Both the position numbers and the translations under genes were made by a program. Shown piece after piece: positions 17,516 through 28,179 of a stretch of DNA of 64,000 nt. Each line of letters opens with the position of its first letter. The first letter of the stretch is position 1. Origin of the DNA: Neotamlana sedimentorum (lineage in GTDB: Bacteria; Bacteroidota; Bacteroidia; Flavobacteriales; Flavobacteriaceae); the NCBI RefSeq assembly GCF_000943565.1, contig NZ_JTDW01000010.1:1-64000 (forward strand). The letters are read 5' to 3'. The notes under the pieces were generated by a model that had not been told where the DNA came from, did not search any database, and saw only the letters and a list, made by a program, of their open reading frames with translations.

Positions 17516-18667
17516 CTAATTAATTTCTATATTCGAATCAATTAATTTAATATACTTTTCAATCATATTGTCCATTTTAAATCTTTTAATATTGTTTAAA
17601 CCTAAGTTGATTAAATTTTGTTTTATATCCGGGTTTTGTAAAACTAAAATCTGCTGCCCAAAAGCTTTGGAATCGGTAGGATTTGCATGAAGCGCAGATT
17701 TACCACTTACCTCTGGCATAGGTTCAAAATCACTTGCTACAACTGGGGTTTCACAAGCTTGAGCTTCTATAACTGGCCAACCAAAACCTTCAGACAGTGA
17801 TGGAAAAGCGAAACAATAAGCTGAACTATAAAGGGCTACTAGTTGTTGGTGACTAGGCTTTACAGTTGATATAATGCGGTCTTGTAAATTTAATATTTTT
17901 GCTTTTTTTATAAAAGCATCATCTAAAGGCATACCGGCTAAACAAAGTTTACCTTGCCAGCGGTCTCTTATTTCGTTCAATACATCTAATAAGAAAATTC
18001 TATTCTTTCTAGGATGTGCAGTACCAACATGTAATATAAATTGTTCATCTTCACTTATTCCCAATTCTTTTAAATGGCTATGTCTTTCTAGTTTATTCAT
18101 AGGGTAAAATTTAGCATTAAATGCATTATGAATAACTGTCCAATTTTTAGGCATAACCGAATATTCGCTTAATCCTAATAATTGATTTGAAGTGAAATGA
18201 GAAACACTAGCAACCTTTTTAACTTGTAATAAATATTTAAGAATCCATGACTGAAGAATTTTACCTGACTTTGAAGCTTGAGCATAAGCATCTTTATATC
18301 CCATAGCCCCTCGAATTGCTAAAACATCGTGACATGTAATACTCGTTCTATCTTTCGGTAAATATTTTAAATAAGGAGCGTTAGAATGATCACATATATG
18401 AAATTTAACCTCGTCTCTATAAAACTTGTTTAATAACTTAATTTTAAGAAAAATTGGAAATACAACAAATTTATCTAGGTAGCCTATCCACTTAGATTTA
18501 CCTGTTTTTGTAGACTTAAGAATAACACCAAAAAAAACAGTTGGATTCCAAAGTTCAACACCAACACCAGCTTCAATAAAACCTTCCTTCATTAAATTAG
18601 AAAAACGAATCATACTTTCCTGCTTATCTAAAGGATAATTACCTATTAAAATAATTTTATCACTCAT
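17516..18667 (-). CDS. Glycosyltransferase family 4
   Basis: 383 aa. The donor-binding domain shows FILHVGTAHPRKNRIFLLD and the E-x7-E region SLSEGFGWPVIEAQACETPVVAS. The N-terminal domain contains ITCHDVLAIRGAMGY. Its start overlaps the end of the upstream polymerase gene by 8 bases, typical of tight operon packing. It adds one residue of the exopolysaccharide repeat; the donor is unknown. Confidence 0.85.
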   Translation of the reverse strand: MSDKIILIGNYPLDKQESMIRFSNLMKEGFIEAGVGVELWNPTVFFGVILKSTKTGKSKWIGYLDKFVVFPIFLKIKLLNKFYRDEVKFHICDHSNAPYLKYLPKDRTSITCHDVLAIRGAMGYKDAYAQASKSGKILQSWILKYLLQVKKVASVSHFTSNQLLGLSEYSVMPKNWTVIHNAFNAKFYPMNKLERHSHLKELGISEDEQFILHVGTAHPRKNRIFLLDVLNEIRDRWQGKLCLAGMPLDDAFIKKAKILNLQDRIISTVKPSHQQLVALYSSAYCFAFPSLSEGFGWPVIEAQACETPVVASDFEPMPEVSGKSALHANPTDSKAFGQQILVLQNPDIKQNLINLGLNNIKRFKMDNMIEKYIKLIDSNIEIN

Positions 18668-19991
18668 TTTTCAACTTTCTATCATTCTCTACATTATTTG
18701 CAGCAAGAATTAAACCTCCTAAAAGCGTACTAAAGCCTAAAACTGTGGGTTGTGCCCATTGTCCTTGAATTATTACTAACAATCCTACACTTAATAATAA
18801 CCATGGCAACAAGTTACCTTCTTTCATACTAACGTAACTCCTCAAACTAATATCTGCACAAAATATTACACGTAATAAAATTACTGCCATACCAACAACA
18901 AATCCCATTTCTCCAACCAAACGTGACCATTCTCCTTCTGCAATAATAAACATTCTGCTCCCAGTTAGCATAACCGCCCCCGCATTAGTTCCTATTCCTA
19001 TTCCTAAACCCCAAAAAGATATTTTATTACTTTCGCTTACTGCCTCTATCATTCCTCCAAAAAAACGGTCTATTAAAGAGGTAGAAACCCCCCCTTCAAT
19101 TTCACTTGCATTATCAAACCTATATGTAAAAGCTTCTGTTGCTGTTTCAAAAAATGGAATGTTTCCTAAAATCAATAAAACTAGAACTCCTAGCACCATA
19201 AAGCCTATCATCCTCAATAAAAATTTAGGCTTACTTGCTACAGATAGCATCATAAAAACACTTGTTACTCCCACCGAAAACATTAAGGTTCGGCTTATTG
19301 ACAATGGAATTGAAATAATTAAACCGGCAGTTGCTGCAATTAGTACCATTTTATTTAAACTCATTTGAACTAGCCAAAAGTAAAAAATATAACATGCAAC
19401 AAAACTAAAAAAGAGTACATTACCCGTAGTAAACGAAAAAGTACCTGGAGGTCTGAAAAATCCCATAGCTCCACTAAACCCAGCTCCTTCTACATTACCA
19501 CCAACACCCCTATTTACCCAAGCCGACTGTGGGCTGTAGAATTGCAACACAATTAAAATTGCCATTGGAATTGAAATGTATAAAAGTATTTTTCCTAATT
19601 CTTCAACATCACTTAATGTAAACACCTTTCCAATAATAAACATTACGGGGAAGTGAAATAATAAAATTCTAGCTCCATAAATCGCTACAGGTAAACTCCC
19701 ATGTCCAAATACCAAAGCAGTAATCATGCTTAACAAGCATAAAAAAGACATAAAAATAACGTAACCATTTGCCGTAACAATGTTATGTTTCCAAGCTTTA
19801 TAAATTAGCCAAATAGCTATAGGATCTCGAACTATTAACAAAGGAGCTGCTAAAAAAGGCAAAAACCACTTACGCAGAGCACCTTCGAAAATAAGTAATA
19901 AAAAATACAACCAAATCCCCCGTTTAAGCGATTTAATAACCTGTTCCGCTTCGGTAAGGGCAATTGTATTTTTTTTAAATACTGAAATCAT
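18660..19991 (-). CDS. Wzy-like polysaccharide polymerase / O-antigen ligase-type membrane protein
   Basis: 443 aa, about ten to eleven predicted membrane helices. A large loop (about residues 260-350) contains RFDNASEIEGGVSTSLIDRFFGG and a GLGIGIGTNAGA stretch, the arrangement seen in O-antigen polymerases and ligases. The N-terminal FEGALRKWFLP is typical of EPS-locus polymerases. It is the only polymerase candidate in the locus, which also has a flippase and Wzc-like kinase, so a Wzy role in periplasmic polymerisation is inferred. Such proteins diverge strongly, so the call rests on topology and context. Confidence 0.75.
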   Translation of the reverse strand: MISVFKKNTIALTEAEQVIKSLKRGIWLYFLLLIFEGALRKWFLPFLAAPLLIVRDPIAIWLIYKAWKHNIVTANGYVIFMSFLCLLSMITALVFGHGSLPVAIYGARILLFHFPVMFIIGKVFTLSDVEELGKILLYISIPMAILIVLQFYSPQSAWVNRGVGGNVEGAGFSGAMGFFRPPGTFSFTTGNVLFFSFVACYIFYFWLVQMSLNKMVLIAATAGLIISIPLSISRTLMFSVGVTSVFMMLSVASKPKFLLRMIGFMVLGVLVLLILGNIPFFETATEAFTYRFDNASEIEGGVSTSLIDRFFGGMIEAVSESNKISFWGLGIGIGTNAGAVMLTGSRMFIIAEGEWSRLVGEMGFVVGMAVILLRVIFCADISLRSYVSMKEGNLLPWLLLSVGLLVIIQGQWAQPTVLGFSTLLGGLILAANNVENDRKLKNE

Positions 19992-19993
19992 TC

Positions 19994-21232
19994 TTAAAGG
20001 TTTAGGCTTTTAATTTTTTCGGCTAACTGAACTCCATAAGTATCCCAAGGTCTATTCCTTGCTGTTTCCATGGCTAATTTTCCTGCCTCTATTATTTTAT
20101 TTGGAGAATTTATAAGGTTCTCTATACATCCTTGTAAAGCTGTTGTTGAACCAGCTTCAACAATCCAACCATTCTTATCATGAGTTATTAAGTCTGGGCC
20201 TGCCGTTCTATCTGTTGTTATAACAGGGGTCCCCTGAGACATGGCCTCCGTAATTACTAAACCAAAGCCTTCAAATAAAGAAGGAAACAGTAATACATCA
20301 TGCTCTTGCATGGTTTTTAAAACTTGATCATGTGGCATACTGGTAATCCATTTATGATTTTGTAAAGCTTTATTTAACGCTTCACAGTTTTCTGTACTTT
20401 TTCGACCTACTACGGTAAGTTCAACTTTCTCTTTTAAATTACCTACAGCTTCGAACATATTAGCAATGCCTTTGCGTTGAGACAAACCACCAACAAACAA
20501 TAATTTTATTGGTCTATTTTCTATTGCATATACTCTGTTTTTAATAACTTCAGGAAAACCATAAGGAATAACGTGTATAGGAGCTAATTTACCATGGTAA
20601 CTTTCTAAAGTTTTTTTTGTAAAACTACTAGCTACAAAAATATGATCTGCAAGGGCAAGTTCTTTATCTTTTCGTTTTAACTTAATTTCAGAATCTCTAA
20701 AACCATGCAAAGTTGCTTTCCATTCTGGCCACTTTTCCATTTCCTCACCCAATAATTTTCTTGCCGTTTTCCAATACCCGATTGGCAAATCATACAAGCA
20801 AGAAATATTATGCTTTTTTGCCTCTTCAAACGAATAACACGCACCATCCTCATAAGCATAAACAGCTTTAACTCCATGAGATACAGCTTTTTTTAATTTG
20901 AAAGCAACAGATTTATCGACATCTTTATATACGGCATCTACTGAAAAAGCACCTACTTCGTGTTTTGTTAAATCAAAAAAGCCTAATCTATTAAATAACA
21001 ACCTTGAAAATTCCTTAACTGGTCTAGTACTGGTAAATGGAAATAAATCTTCATTAAAAAGTCGACGATTCAACTCTTTAAACGGGCCGAAAAGGCTTAG
21101 TTTAAATAAAAAAGTATTTGGAAATATTGCAATAGCAGTTTTAAACTGATAAATCAATTTTGCCTTTAAAAAGCCATTCAATACAGCTCTATTATTTTGA
21201 TTACTGGTTGGATGTGAAATAATAATTTTCAT
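19994..21232 (-). CDS. Glycosyltransferase family 4
   Basis: 412 aa. It begins MKIIISHPTSNQNNRAVLNGF. The C-terminal domain has KLLFVGGLSQRKGIANMFEA and SLFEGFGLVITEAMSQGTPVI, the GT4 E-x7-E site. The N-terminal domain has YAYEDGACYSFEEAK and YDLPIGYWKTARKLL, found in a GT4 subgroup of bacterial polysaccharide loci. It lies 2 bases upstream of the polymerase start. Donor unknown. Confidence 0.85.
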   Translation of the reverse strand: MKIIISHPTSNQNNRAVLNGFLKAKLIYQFKTAIAIFPNTFLFKLSLFGPFKELNRRLFNEDLFPFTSTRPVKEFSRLLFNRLGFFDLTKHEVGAFSVDAVYKDVDKSVAFKLKKAVSHGVKAVYAYEDGACYSFEEAKKHNISCLYDLPIGYWKTARKLLGEEMEKWPEWKATLHGFRDSEIKLKRKDKELALADHIFVASSFTKKTLESYHGKLAPIHVIPYGFPEVIKNRVYAIENRPIKLLFVGGLSQRKGIANMFEAVGNLKEKVELTVVGRKSTENCEALNKALQNHKWITSMPHDQVLKTMQEHDVLLFPSLFEGFGLVITEAMSQGTPVITTDRTAGPDLITHDKNGWIVEAGSTTALQGCIENLINSPNKIIEAGKLAMETARNRPWDTYGVQLAEKIKSLNL

Positions 21233-21235
21233 TTT

Positions 21236-22240
21236 TTAACTCTCAATTACGTCTAAATATTTCCGAGCAACTACATTAGGTAAATGCTCCTTTAAATGCA
21301 CTTTAGCTCTAATTTTTAATTGGGATTGTAATTCTAAATCATCAATTACAGATTCTATTATGGAAATTAAATCATTTAAATCACCACGTTTAAAAACTAA
21401 CCCCGCTTTACCAACGGCATCTGGTAAACCTCCACCATTTGAGACTATAGGAATACAACCACAAGCCATCCCTTCAAGAGCAACATTTCCGAAAGGTTCA
21501 GCCCAAATAGATGGTACTAAAATAAATTTATGTTTATTTAAACATTCCACTAAAGCCTCTCCTCTAAGAATTCCTGTAAACGTTACAAAATCATTTAATT
21601 TTAATTTATCAACAAGTTCCTCTAATATAACTTTGTCTTCTCCATCTCCAATAATAGTTAATTTATATTTTTTGTTTTCTTCGTTTAAGTTATTTAAAGC
21701 TTCTATAGCCAAATTAGCACCTTTATCAGATACTAATCGTCCTAAAAAAACAAATTCCTTTAACCGTTTTTCATGATTTGTTACTCTAAATAAATCACTA
21801 CGATATGGGTTTCCAATAACCACCGCTTTAGGCCAACATTTATCTCTAACAGCAGAACTTACGGCTATTACCGATTTAGAAAATTTCAAATAACTTAATT
21901 TCAGTTTGTCCTGAATAGCCATACTACCATCTAATCTCGACACCCAAGTCCTTAATGCTACAACATTAGGTCTACGGAAAATTATTGATGGCCAAGATAA
22001 CCTTAAACAAGGGTTATTCTCATAAATAAATTCTGCCCAAAAATGTTGTTTTAACAATTCTACAATTGATGGGTTTCTAATAATTGTAAAAGGAAATACT
22101 CTATCTCCTTTATCTTTCGTCCAAGTTATTAAACGAATATCATGTCCTTCATTTTTAAAATGCTTCGCTAATACTTCTGAATTAACTTCAATACCACCAA
22201 CATCAGGATAAAATTTATTTGTTATAAATAATATTTTCAT
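21236..22240 (-). CDS. Glycosyltransferase family 4
   Basis: 334 aa, slightly short for the family. It opens KILFITNKFYPDVGGIEVNSEVLAKHF, a classical GT4 acceptor-domain start. The donor site has FVFLGRLVSDKGANLAIEAL and SIWAEPFGNVALEGMACGCIPI (E-x7-E). Spacing of 3 bases to the next gene. Donor and linkage cannot be read from sequence. Confidence 0.87.
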   Translation of the reverse strand: MKILFITNKFYPDVGGIEVNSEVLAKHFKNEGHDIRLITWTKDKGDRVFPFTIIRNPSIVELLKQHFWAEFIYENNPCLRLSWPSIIFRRPNVVALRTWVSRLDGSMAIQDKLKLSYLKFSKSVIAVSSAVRDKCWPKAVVIGNPYRSDLFRVTNHEKRLKEFVFLGRLVSDKGANLAIEALNNLNEENKKYKLTIIGDGEDKVILEELVDKLKLNDFVTFTGILRGEALVECLNKHKFILVPSIWAEPFGNVALEGMACGCIPIVSNGGGLPDAVGKAGLVFKRGDLNDLISIIESVIDDLELQSQLKIRAKVHLKEHLPNVVARKYLDVIES

Positions 22241-22267
22241 TTCTTAAAACTAAACTGCTTCAATATA

Positions 22268-23380
22268 TTAAGAAGCGTTAATAAAACTCAAAAACCTTTC
22301 GGCAACAAACGTAACACCTCTATTATAATTTAAACCGTCTTTTTTTACTGAATTTAAAAAAGTTTCGAAATTTCCCGTTTTATATTCCATAATACCATTT
22401 GGTATTTGCATATTAAAGTTAAATATTGGTTTCCATTGTTTTGCTACAACTAAAATTGGAAGATTATGCTCTAACATTGCTGCAACAGTTCCACTTTTTT
22501 CAATTAAGTATAAAGGTGTTGTTGCAATTCCATAATCAGATTCATTTAAAATCCTTGAAACCTCAAATTCACTCGCTTCTCCAATTACATATACCTCTAT
22601 ATTTTTAGATTTAAACGTATCCGCCCAATTTTGTTGTTCTTTTCCAGATTTACCAACAAGAGTTAAAGAAACAATATTATTAGGGTGATTATTAATAAAA
22701 TTAACAATTTCATTAGCCAACTCTTCTTTAGGAGCTCCTTCTCTTACACCTCCAAAAACAACTAGCCTAGTATTATTATTTTTAGTTTGAGTTTTAGTTT
22801 CTACATTAGGAATGTTACTAAACAATGGTAATAACTTTGGGTTATTACCATTGTTTTGTAACATATAATTATAAAGCTGACTTTGAGTATTTACAATTTT
22901 AACATTTAAAGATGTAATTAAATTTGTAATTATTTTTTTTTGAATAACACCAATAATTTTCTGTTTGAAAGAATCTTGTTTATTCATTCCGAGCCATAAT
23001 TCATGAAACATCACTTGAAATTTCCTTGTTCCACAAATCATTTTTAATTGACTTGCTAATCTAAAAGGTATGCCTTTATCATGATATGAATATGGCACGA
23101 ACTGTAAACTTACCCAATCAGGATTAAAATCGTCGACCCATAATTTTGCTGCTTCACATCTTAATTTGGACGAGTAAGTATGCGGTAACCTCAAGCAAGG
23201 TATTTTAGTATTTTCACTTATTCGATGCTTATCAACAGTTTCTGTTAAATGCTTGTCGTTATAAGCCAACATACTAACCAAAACACCCTGCTTAGCTAAT
23301 TCAGCACAAAGTCTACGCGTATAATCTCCTACCCCATCTTTACCAGGTTCTAAGGAGCCACAAATAAACATAATCTTCAT
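22268..23380 (-). CDS. Glycosyltransferase (GT-B, family 4-like)
   Basis: 370 aa. The N-terminus KIMFICGSLEPGKDGVGDYTRRLCAEL is a GT4-type acceptor domain start, and DDFNPDWVSLQFVPYSYH is typical. The C-terminal domain is more divergent: LVVFGGVREGAPKEEL and SDYGIATTPLYLIEKSGTVAAML replace the usual E-x7-E block. It is probably a glycosyltransferase of the repeat unit with an atypical donor site. Confidence 0.75.
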   Translation of the reverse strand: MKIMFICGSLEPGKDGVGDYTRRLCAELAKQGVLVSMLAYNDKHLTETVDKHRISENTKIPCLRLPHTYSSKLRCEAAKLWVDDFNPDWVSLQFVPYSYHDKGIPFRLASQLKMICGTRKFQVMFHELWLGMNKQDSFKQKIIGVIQKKIITNLITSLNVKIVNTQSQLYNYMLQNNGNNPKLLPLFSNIPNVETKTQTKNNNTRLVVFGGVREGAPKEELANEIVNFINNHPNNIVSLTLVGKSGKEQQNWADTFKSKNIEVYVIGEASEFEVSRILNESDYGIATTPLYLIEKSGTVAAMLEHNLPILVVAKQWKPIFNFNMQIPNGIMEYKTGNFETFLNSVKKDGLNYNRGVTFVAERFLSFINAS

Positions 23381-23410
23381 GCTAAATTTTGTATTTATAT
23401 TAAGGGTAAC

Positions 23411-24751
23411 TTAGGCCTTTAAAGGTTGTTTACCAATTTGGAAATATTCAAAACCATTTTTTAGCATCATTTTATCGTTAAACTGATTACGACCATCAAA
23501 AACAATTGGTGATTTTAGTTGGGTTTTTAATTCTTCGAAATCTGGAATTCTAAATTCTTTCCAATCGGTTAATAATAACATAGCATCTGCATCAACAATG
23601 GCTTCATATTTAGAGTTACAATAAGTAATGTTTTGTACTCCTTTTAAATAACATTCTTGTGCTTCGTGCATCGCTTTAGGGTCATAAGCTTTTATTTTTG
23701 CCCCACGACTCACTAATTCTTTTATGATATAAATGGCAGGTGCTTCACGCATATCGTCTGTATCTGGTTTAAACGATAAGCCCCAAATAGCAAAAGTTTT
23801 TCCTGTTAAGTCTTCACCAAAACGTTTTACAACCTTTTGAGCTACAACCAATTTCTGCTTGTCGTTAACAGACTCTACTGAACCTATTAACTCGGCATCA
23901 AAACCATATTCCTTAGCAGTACGGTGCAGTGCTTTAACGTCTTTAGGAAAACATGAGCCACCATAACCAGCACCAGGATAAATAAAACTATAACCTATTC
24001 GGCTATCTGAACCTATACCGATACGTACATCATTTACATCGGCTCCTACTAATTCACATATATTTGAAATTTCATTCATAAATGAAATTTTTGTTGCTAA
24101 CATTGCATTTGCTACGTATTTAGTCATTTCTGCAGAACGTACATCCATAACTATTAATCGCGCTGATCCGCTTCTAAAAAAAGGTGAATATAGTGTACGC
24201 ATGGTTTCAGCTGTTTCTTCAGAATCAGCACCAACCACCACACGGTCTGGTTTCATAAAATCACTAATAGCATCACCTTCTTTTAAGAATTCTGGGTTAG
24301 AAACCACATCAAAGTGAATATCTGCACCTCGTTTTTCTAATTCTTCATTAATTTGTGCTCTAACCTTATCGGCTGTTCCTACAGGTACAGTAGACTTATC
24401 AACAACAACTAAAGGTGTTGTCATGTGTTGACCAATTTCTTTTGCTACTTGTAATACATATTTTAAATCGGCAGAACCATCGTCTCCCATTGGTGTACCT
24501 ACAGCAATAAATGCAATATCACAACCATCAAGATGTTCAGCTAACTTAGTGCTAAAGTTTAAGGTTTTACGTTCGTAATTTCTGGTAACCATAGCTTCCA
24601 AACCAGGTTCGTAAATAGGAATAACTCCCTCTTTTAATTTGTTAATTTTGGTTTCGTCAACATCTATACACGTTACTTTATTACCCATTTCGGCAAAACA
24701 AGTACCACTTACAAGGCCAACATAGCCAGTTCCGATTACTGTTATTTTCAT
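23411..24751 (-). CDS. ugd: UDP-glucose 6-dehydrogenase
   Basis: 446 aa. It oxidises UDP-glucose to UDP-glucuronate with 2 NAD+. The N-terminal Rossmann motif is [18 protein letters not shown]. The central domain has [12 protein letters not shown] with catalytic Cys267, and [16 protein letters not shown] is present. The C-terminal UDP-binding domain has [18 protein letters not shown]. All signature residues are intact. Inside the locus it predicts a uronic-acid-containing, acidic exopolysaccharide. Confidence 0.96.
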   Translation of the reverse strand: MKITVIGTGYVGLVSGTCFAEMGNKVTCIDVDETKINKLKEGVIPIYEPGLEAMVTRNYERKTLNFSTKLAEHLDGCDIAFIAVGTPMGDDGSADLKYVLQVAKEIGQHMTTPLVVVDKSTVPVGTADKVRAQINEELEKRGADIHFDVVSNPEFLKEGDAISDFMKPDRVVVGADSEETAETMRTLYSPFFRSGSARLIVMDVRSAEMTKYVANAMLATKISFMNEISNICELVGADVNDVRIGIGSDSRIGYSFIYPGAGYGGSCFPKDVKALHRTAKEYGFDAELIGSVESVNDKQKLVVAQKVVKRFGEDLTGKTFAIWGLSFKPDTDDMREAPAIYIIKELVSRGAKIKAYDPKAMHEAQECYLKGVQNITYCNSKYEAIVDADAMLLLTDWKEFRIPDFEELKTQLKSPIVFDGRNQFNDKMMLKNGFEYFQIGKQPLKA

Positions 24752-24780
24752 AATTATTGCTTTTAATTGTTTTTTTGTAA

Positions 24781-25764
24781 TTATTTTTTATAAAACCTAT
24801 TAATCAATTTCGCTATATAAATACTGATTATTTTTCTTTTAAAAGTCATATTACTATGTGCTTTAAAAGGAAAGTTTTTTAATTGCCAATATGCAACATC
24901 AGTTGCTCGAGGTGTAATCCCATTAAGAGCTCGTGATAACAATTTAGCCTTCCATGGCTTAGGACTACCTAAGGCATGAGACATCAAACTGTATCCCTCT
25001 TTGAACCCCATACTTTCAGAACCAATAATACTAACATCTCCATTAAACACTTCTATAGAAACATTTAATGCATCCTGATCAGACTTATCAAATATTTGAA
25101 ATCCTTTCCTTTCCGGTATAGTTGATTTATATTGTAAATTAGCAAAAATAGAATTTTCTAATCCTCCAATAGCTTCTCCCATGCATTCTTGTATATCCTT
25201 CCAAATATTTAAAAATGAAAAATCACTCCTTTTTACACCTATAAAACCTCCATTAACATACATATTAGATTTAAATTGCAATTTAAAATCATAATCTTTA
25301 TAATAGGAACGCCAACCTACTCTACGAGGATGAAACTCTGGAATAGGAGAATTTACATCTTCACATACAGCAACTCCACAATTCACCCAATCTTCAAATT
25401 TATCCCATGACTTATTTACAACTATATCTGGATCAAAATAAAAAATAGACTCTATATCTTGAGCTGGACCATTTAGTAAATCTAGCATAAAATCTGGTTT
25501 ATAATTGGTTAAACTGTACTTGGTATTTAATGGTATAAAAAACAGAATAATATCCCGGTGTAGACTAGGTTTGAAAGTCGTTATTTCACCAAATGGTTCT
25601 AAATCTATTTTTTCAGCATTTATTACCCATGGAGGTAAATCACCTCTATAACCAACATATATGTTCCCTCTATACCCATTCTGATATAATGAATTTGAAA
25701 GTGTTGCTACTCCAAAATGGTAATGACCTTCAAATAAGGTACAGACTCCTGTTTTATTAATCAT
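24781..25764 (-). CDS. Putative GT-A-fold glycosyltransferase (GT8-like)
   Basis: 327 aa. [25 protein letters not shown] resembles the start of GT-A-fold transferases. A DxD-type motif is present in [10 protein letters not shown], followed later by [16 protein letters not shown], a pattern seen in GT8-like enzymes. [15 protein letters not shown] is also typical of that group. It lies between the flippase and ugd genes in the operon. Family assignment is by motif only. Confidence 0.65.
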   Translation of the reverse strand: MINKTGVCTLFEGHYHFGVATLSNSLYQNGYRGNIYVGYRGDLPPWVINAEKIDLEPFGEITTFKPSLHRDIILFFIPLNTKYSLTNYKPDFMLDLLNGPAQDIESIFYFDPDIVVNKSWDKFEDWVNCGVAVCEDVNSPIPEFHPRRVGWRSYYKDYDFKLQFKSNMYVNGGFIGVKRSDFSFLNIWKDIQECMGEAIGGLENSIFANLQYKSTIPERKGFQIFDKSDQDALNVSIEVFNGDVSIIGSESMGFKEGYSLMSHALGSPKPWKAKLLSRALNGITPRATDVAYWQLKNFPFKAHSNMTFKRKIISIYIAKLINRFYKK

Positions 25765-25778
25765 ACTAATATATTAAT

Positions 25779-27032
25779 TTATCTATTCTTTAATTGAAAT
25801 ATTTTATAATATCCAAATATGCCATGAGTTAACAGCTGACTTGTACCAACCAAAATATTTAATTTTAAAACCCCAACTAAATTTGAAATATCTATTAGTG
25901 AAATACCTAATATAAGTGTAATTAAACTCATTGATATAGCTAATATAGGATGTTGAATCCAGCCTCTGCTAGAATACATATTATATACTAACCCTGCAAT
26001 AAGAGATAAGCTCGACCCCAATATCAACAAAACGATTTCTCGTTCCAAATTAGCATATTTACTCCCTAAAATAAATAAGATTTGAGTTGAAAATACATAA
26101 GTTGTAAAAACAATAATTATTAATAAAATAATCAAGCCAAATAGTACGGTTGAATAACGCTTAATTAATAATTGAAAACTATCAATTAACCTTGCAAACC
26201 TAGGGGCGATAACTATATTAAAAACCATAGTTATCAAAGTTAATAAAACGGCTATTCTATTTAAAGCACCTATTTGTGCGATTGAAGTGGTTGTTCCAAA
26301 TATTGATAAAAGCCAAATTGTAATTTGACTAGAAAAAGAATAATAAACCGCCTCAGGAAAAATTCTCTTTACCGTTTTTAATATTTTTTTGCTTATTTCT
26401 TTTGAAGGTGAATGATTTAAATTAACATGCATTGACACTATTTTTCTTAGCCTTAAATTACCTATTATTTGAGGTATTCCAGCAGAAAACACGGCAACAA
26501 ACGCCAATGGAAAAAAGAAAATTAAAACTCCTAGCATTAACAACCGTCCTAAGTTTACTCCTATTTGATTTTTTTGCAAAGGTATTATATCCTGATGCAA
26601 TTGAGGGACTATCACTATTAAAGAATTTGAAAGAGAAGAAATAAAAGCAGGAATAAGCGCTATAATTATTAGGATAGTTACGAGAATACTTGCGTTATTT
26701 TTTAATAATAAAAAAGCCAAAATTGGCACTCCAACAATTAAACTTGCAACAATAAATTTTTTTCTTAAATCAAAACCTGTAACCATGACTTCTCCAAGTT
26801 TTTCTTTATCTTTCCATACTTTACTCCCTTGAGCCATGACCCCTTTAGAAATACCTCCATTTGCTAATAAAACCATAGAGCCTAACATAGTATTAGCCAA
26901 AGTGTAAAGTGCATATTCTTCTGTTGGTAAAACTCGAATAACTAAAATACCTGATATTAATCCTAACCCCTGCACTAAAGCTTGCGCCAGACCAGTTGTT
27001 CCCAATAACATAAACCATGCTTTAATCTTCAT
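25779..27032 (-). CDS. Wzx-like polysaccharide flippase
   Basis: 417 aa, about twelve predicted membrane helices of the MOP/PST superfamily. The N-terminus (TTGLAQALVQGLGLISGILVI, then RVLPTEEYALYTLANTMLGS) matches oligosaccharide flippases. It would move the undecaprenyl-linked repeat unit across the inner membrane for polymerisation. It is the only flippase in the locus. Unusually AT-rich codon use, like its neighbours in 21-28 kb. Confidence 0.85.
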   Translation of the reverse strand: MKIKAWFMLLGTTGLAQALVQGLGLISGILVIRVLPTEEYALYTLANTMLGSMVLLANGGISKGVMAQGSKVWKDKEKLGEVMVTGFDLRKKFIVASLIVGVPILAFLLLKNNASILVTILIIIALIPAFISSLSNSLIVIVPQLHQDIIPLQKNQIGVNLGRLLMLGVLIFFFPLAFVAVFSAGIPQIIGNLRLRKIVSMHVNLNHSPSKEISKKILKTVKRIFPEAVYYSFSSQITIWLLSIFGTTTSIAQIGALNRIAVLLTLITMVFNIVIAPRFARLIDSFQLLIKRYSTVLFGLIILLIIIVFTTYVFSTQILFILGSKYANLEREIVLLILGSSLSLIAGLVYNMYSSRGWIQHPILAISMSLITLILGISLIDISNLVGVLKLNILVGTSQLLTHGIFGYYKIFQLKNR

Positions 27033-27111
27033 AAAGAGAATTACTTTGTAAATTGTTTATTGTATTATTCATAAGAATCAAGTTCAATGGTAACTTATTT
27101 TTTTGGGGGTG

Positions 27112-28092
27112 TTATTTTCTTTTTAGCGAAACAATAAAACAAACAATCTTAAAAAGTCCGCGCCTAAAAAATAATAATAATTTTGGCGGTTGTTTTATGT
27201 TATTAATTTTATAATTAAAGTAGTCTGCTACTTTATTCCAATTGATATCCCATACATCTTCTTTCCAAAACTTATAAGGTGAACTCGCATTATCTATACG
27301 TTTTAAAGCTTCAAAATCGTACCAATAATAAGGCTCTTCTTTTTCTGGCACAATGGCAATGCCTTGATTTTCCCAACCTTCAACCCATTGTTTATCTGCT
27401 GTATCTAGCCCATTGCCTTCTTTGGCATAATCATAATCTTTATTATACTGCCAAACGCGTTGATACCATTTTTTTGTATTCGCTTCGGCTTCAATTAAAC
27501 AGTAATACCTAATTTTTGAGCGCTGCCTTTTTAAAGACAGTAAATTACAATGCAAAAATTTAATATCCTTTAAAAACAACTTAGGCGAGTCTTTTTTTAC
27601 AGGTATCCGGGTACTATGAATATGCTTTGCGTTATGCTCACTATTATCATCAACAAAACCTAAGGGCCATCCGCCACTTGAATTGTAGCGTATCACCGTA
27701 TCTGTATTTTCCAAATATGTTGGTTTTTCGAAATACAAAACGGTTCCTGGCTCTGAATTTTTAATTGTTTCCCATTCCGACGATTTTAAAGCATCAAAAT
27801 TAAGTAACTCATCGGAGTCGATTGCCAAAATAACATTTCCCTCTCCATAACGCTCCCTAGCCGTATTTATTAATAATTTTTGGCGATATGCCTCATCATA
27901 TTCCTTAGAGTCATTAATTATTACATCAACATTTTTGAATGTTTCTGCAATAGCCACAGAATTATCAGTAGAGTATTGATCGGCTAGCAATACATGATCG
28001 GCAAACTGCAATGTTATTTTTAGAAAGGTATCTAAAATCCATTCTTCATTCTTAATTGGGGTTACAACTATTATTTTTCGTTTGGTTAGCAT
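27112..28092 (-). CDS. Glycosyltransferase family 2
   Basis: 326 aa. GT-A start IIVVTPIKNEEWILDTFLKITLQ, nucleotide-binding LADQYSTDNSVAIAE, and metal-binding DSDE in ILAIDSDELLNFD. The C-terminal part (KIRYYCLIEAEANTKKWYQRVWQYN) is family-like but unassigned. A ~80-base gap follows, and 87 bases precede it, looser than elsewhere in the operon. Confidence 0.8.
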   Translation of the reverse strand: MLTKRKIIVVTPIKNEEWILDTFLKITLQFADHVLLADQYSTDNSVAIAETFKNVDVIINDSKEYDEAYRQKLLINTARERYGEGNVILAIDSDELLNFDALKSSEWETIKNSEPGTVLYFEKPTYLENTDTVIRYNSSGGWPLGFVDDNSEHNAKHIHSTRIPVKKDSPKLFLKDIKFLHCNLLSLKRQRSKIRYYCLIEAEANTKKWYQRVWQYNKDYDYAKEGNGLDTADKQWVEGWENQGIAIVPEKEEPYYWYDFEALKRIDNASSPYKFWKEDVWDINWNKVADYFNYKINNIKQPPKLLLFFRRGLFKIVCFIVSLKRK

Positions 28093-28179
28093 TTATACTA
28101 TGTTTTGGTTAATCAAATTGAAGTTGCTATCTTAATTTGTTCTAGGGATATTTTTGGTTGTATTCTTGCTATAATCATG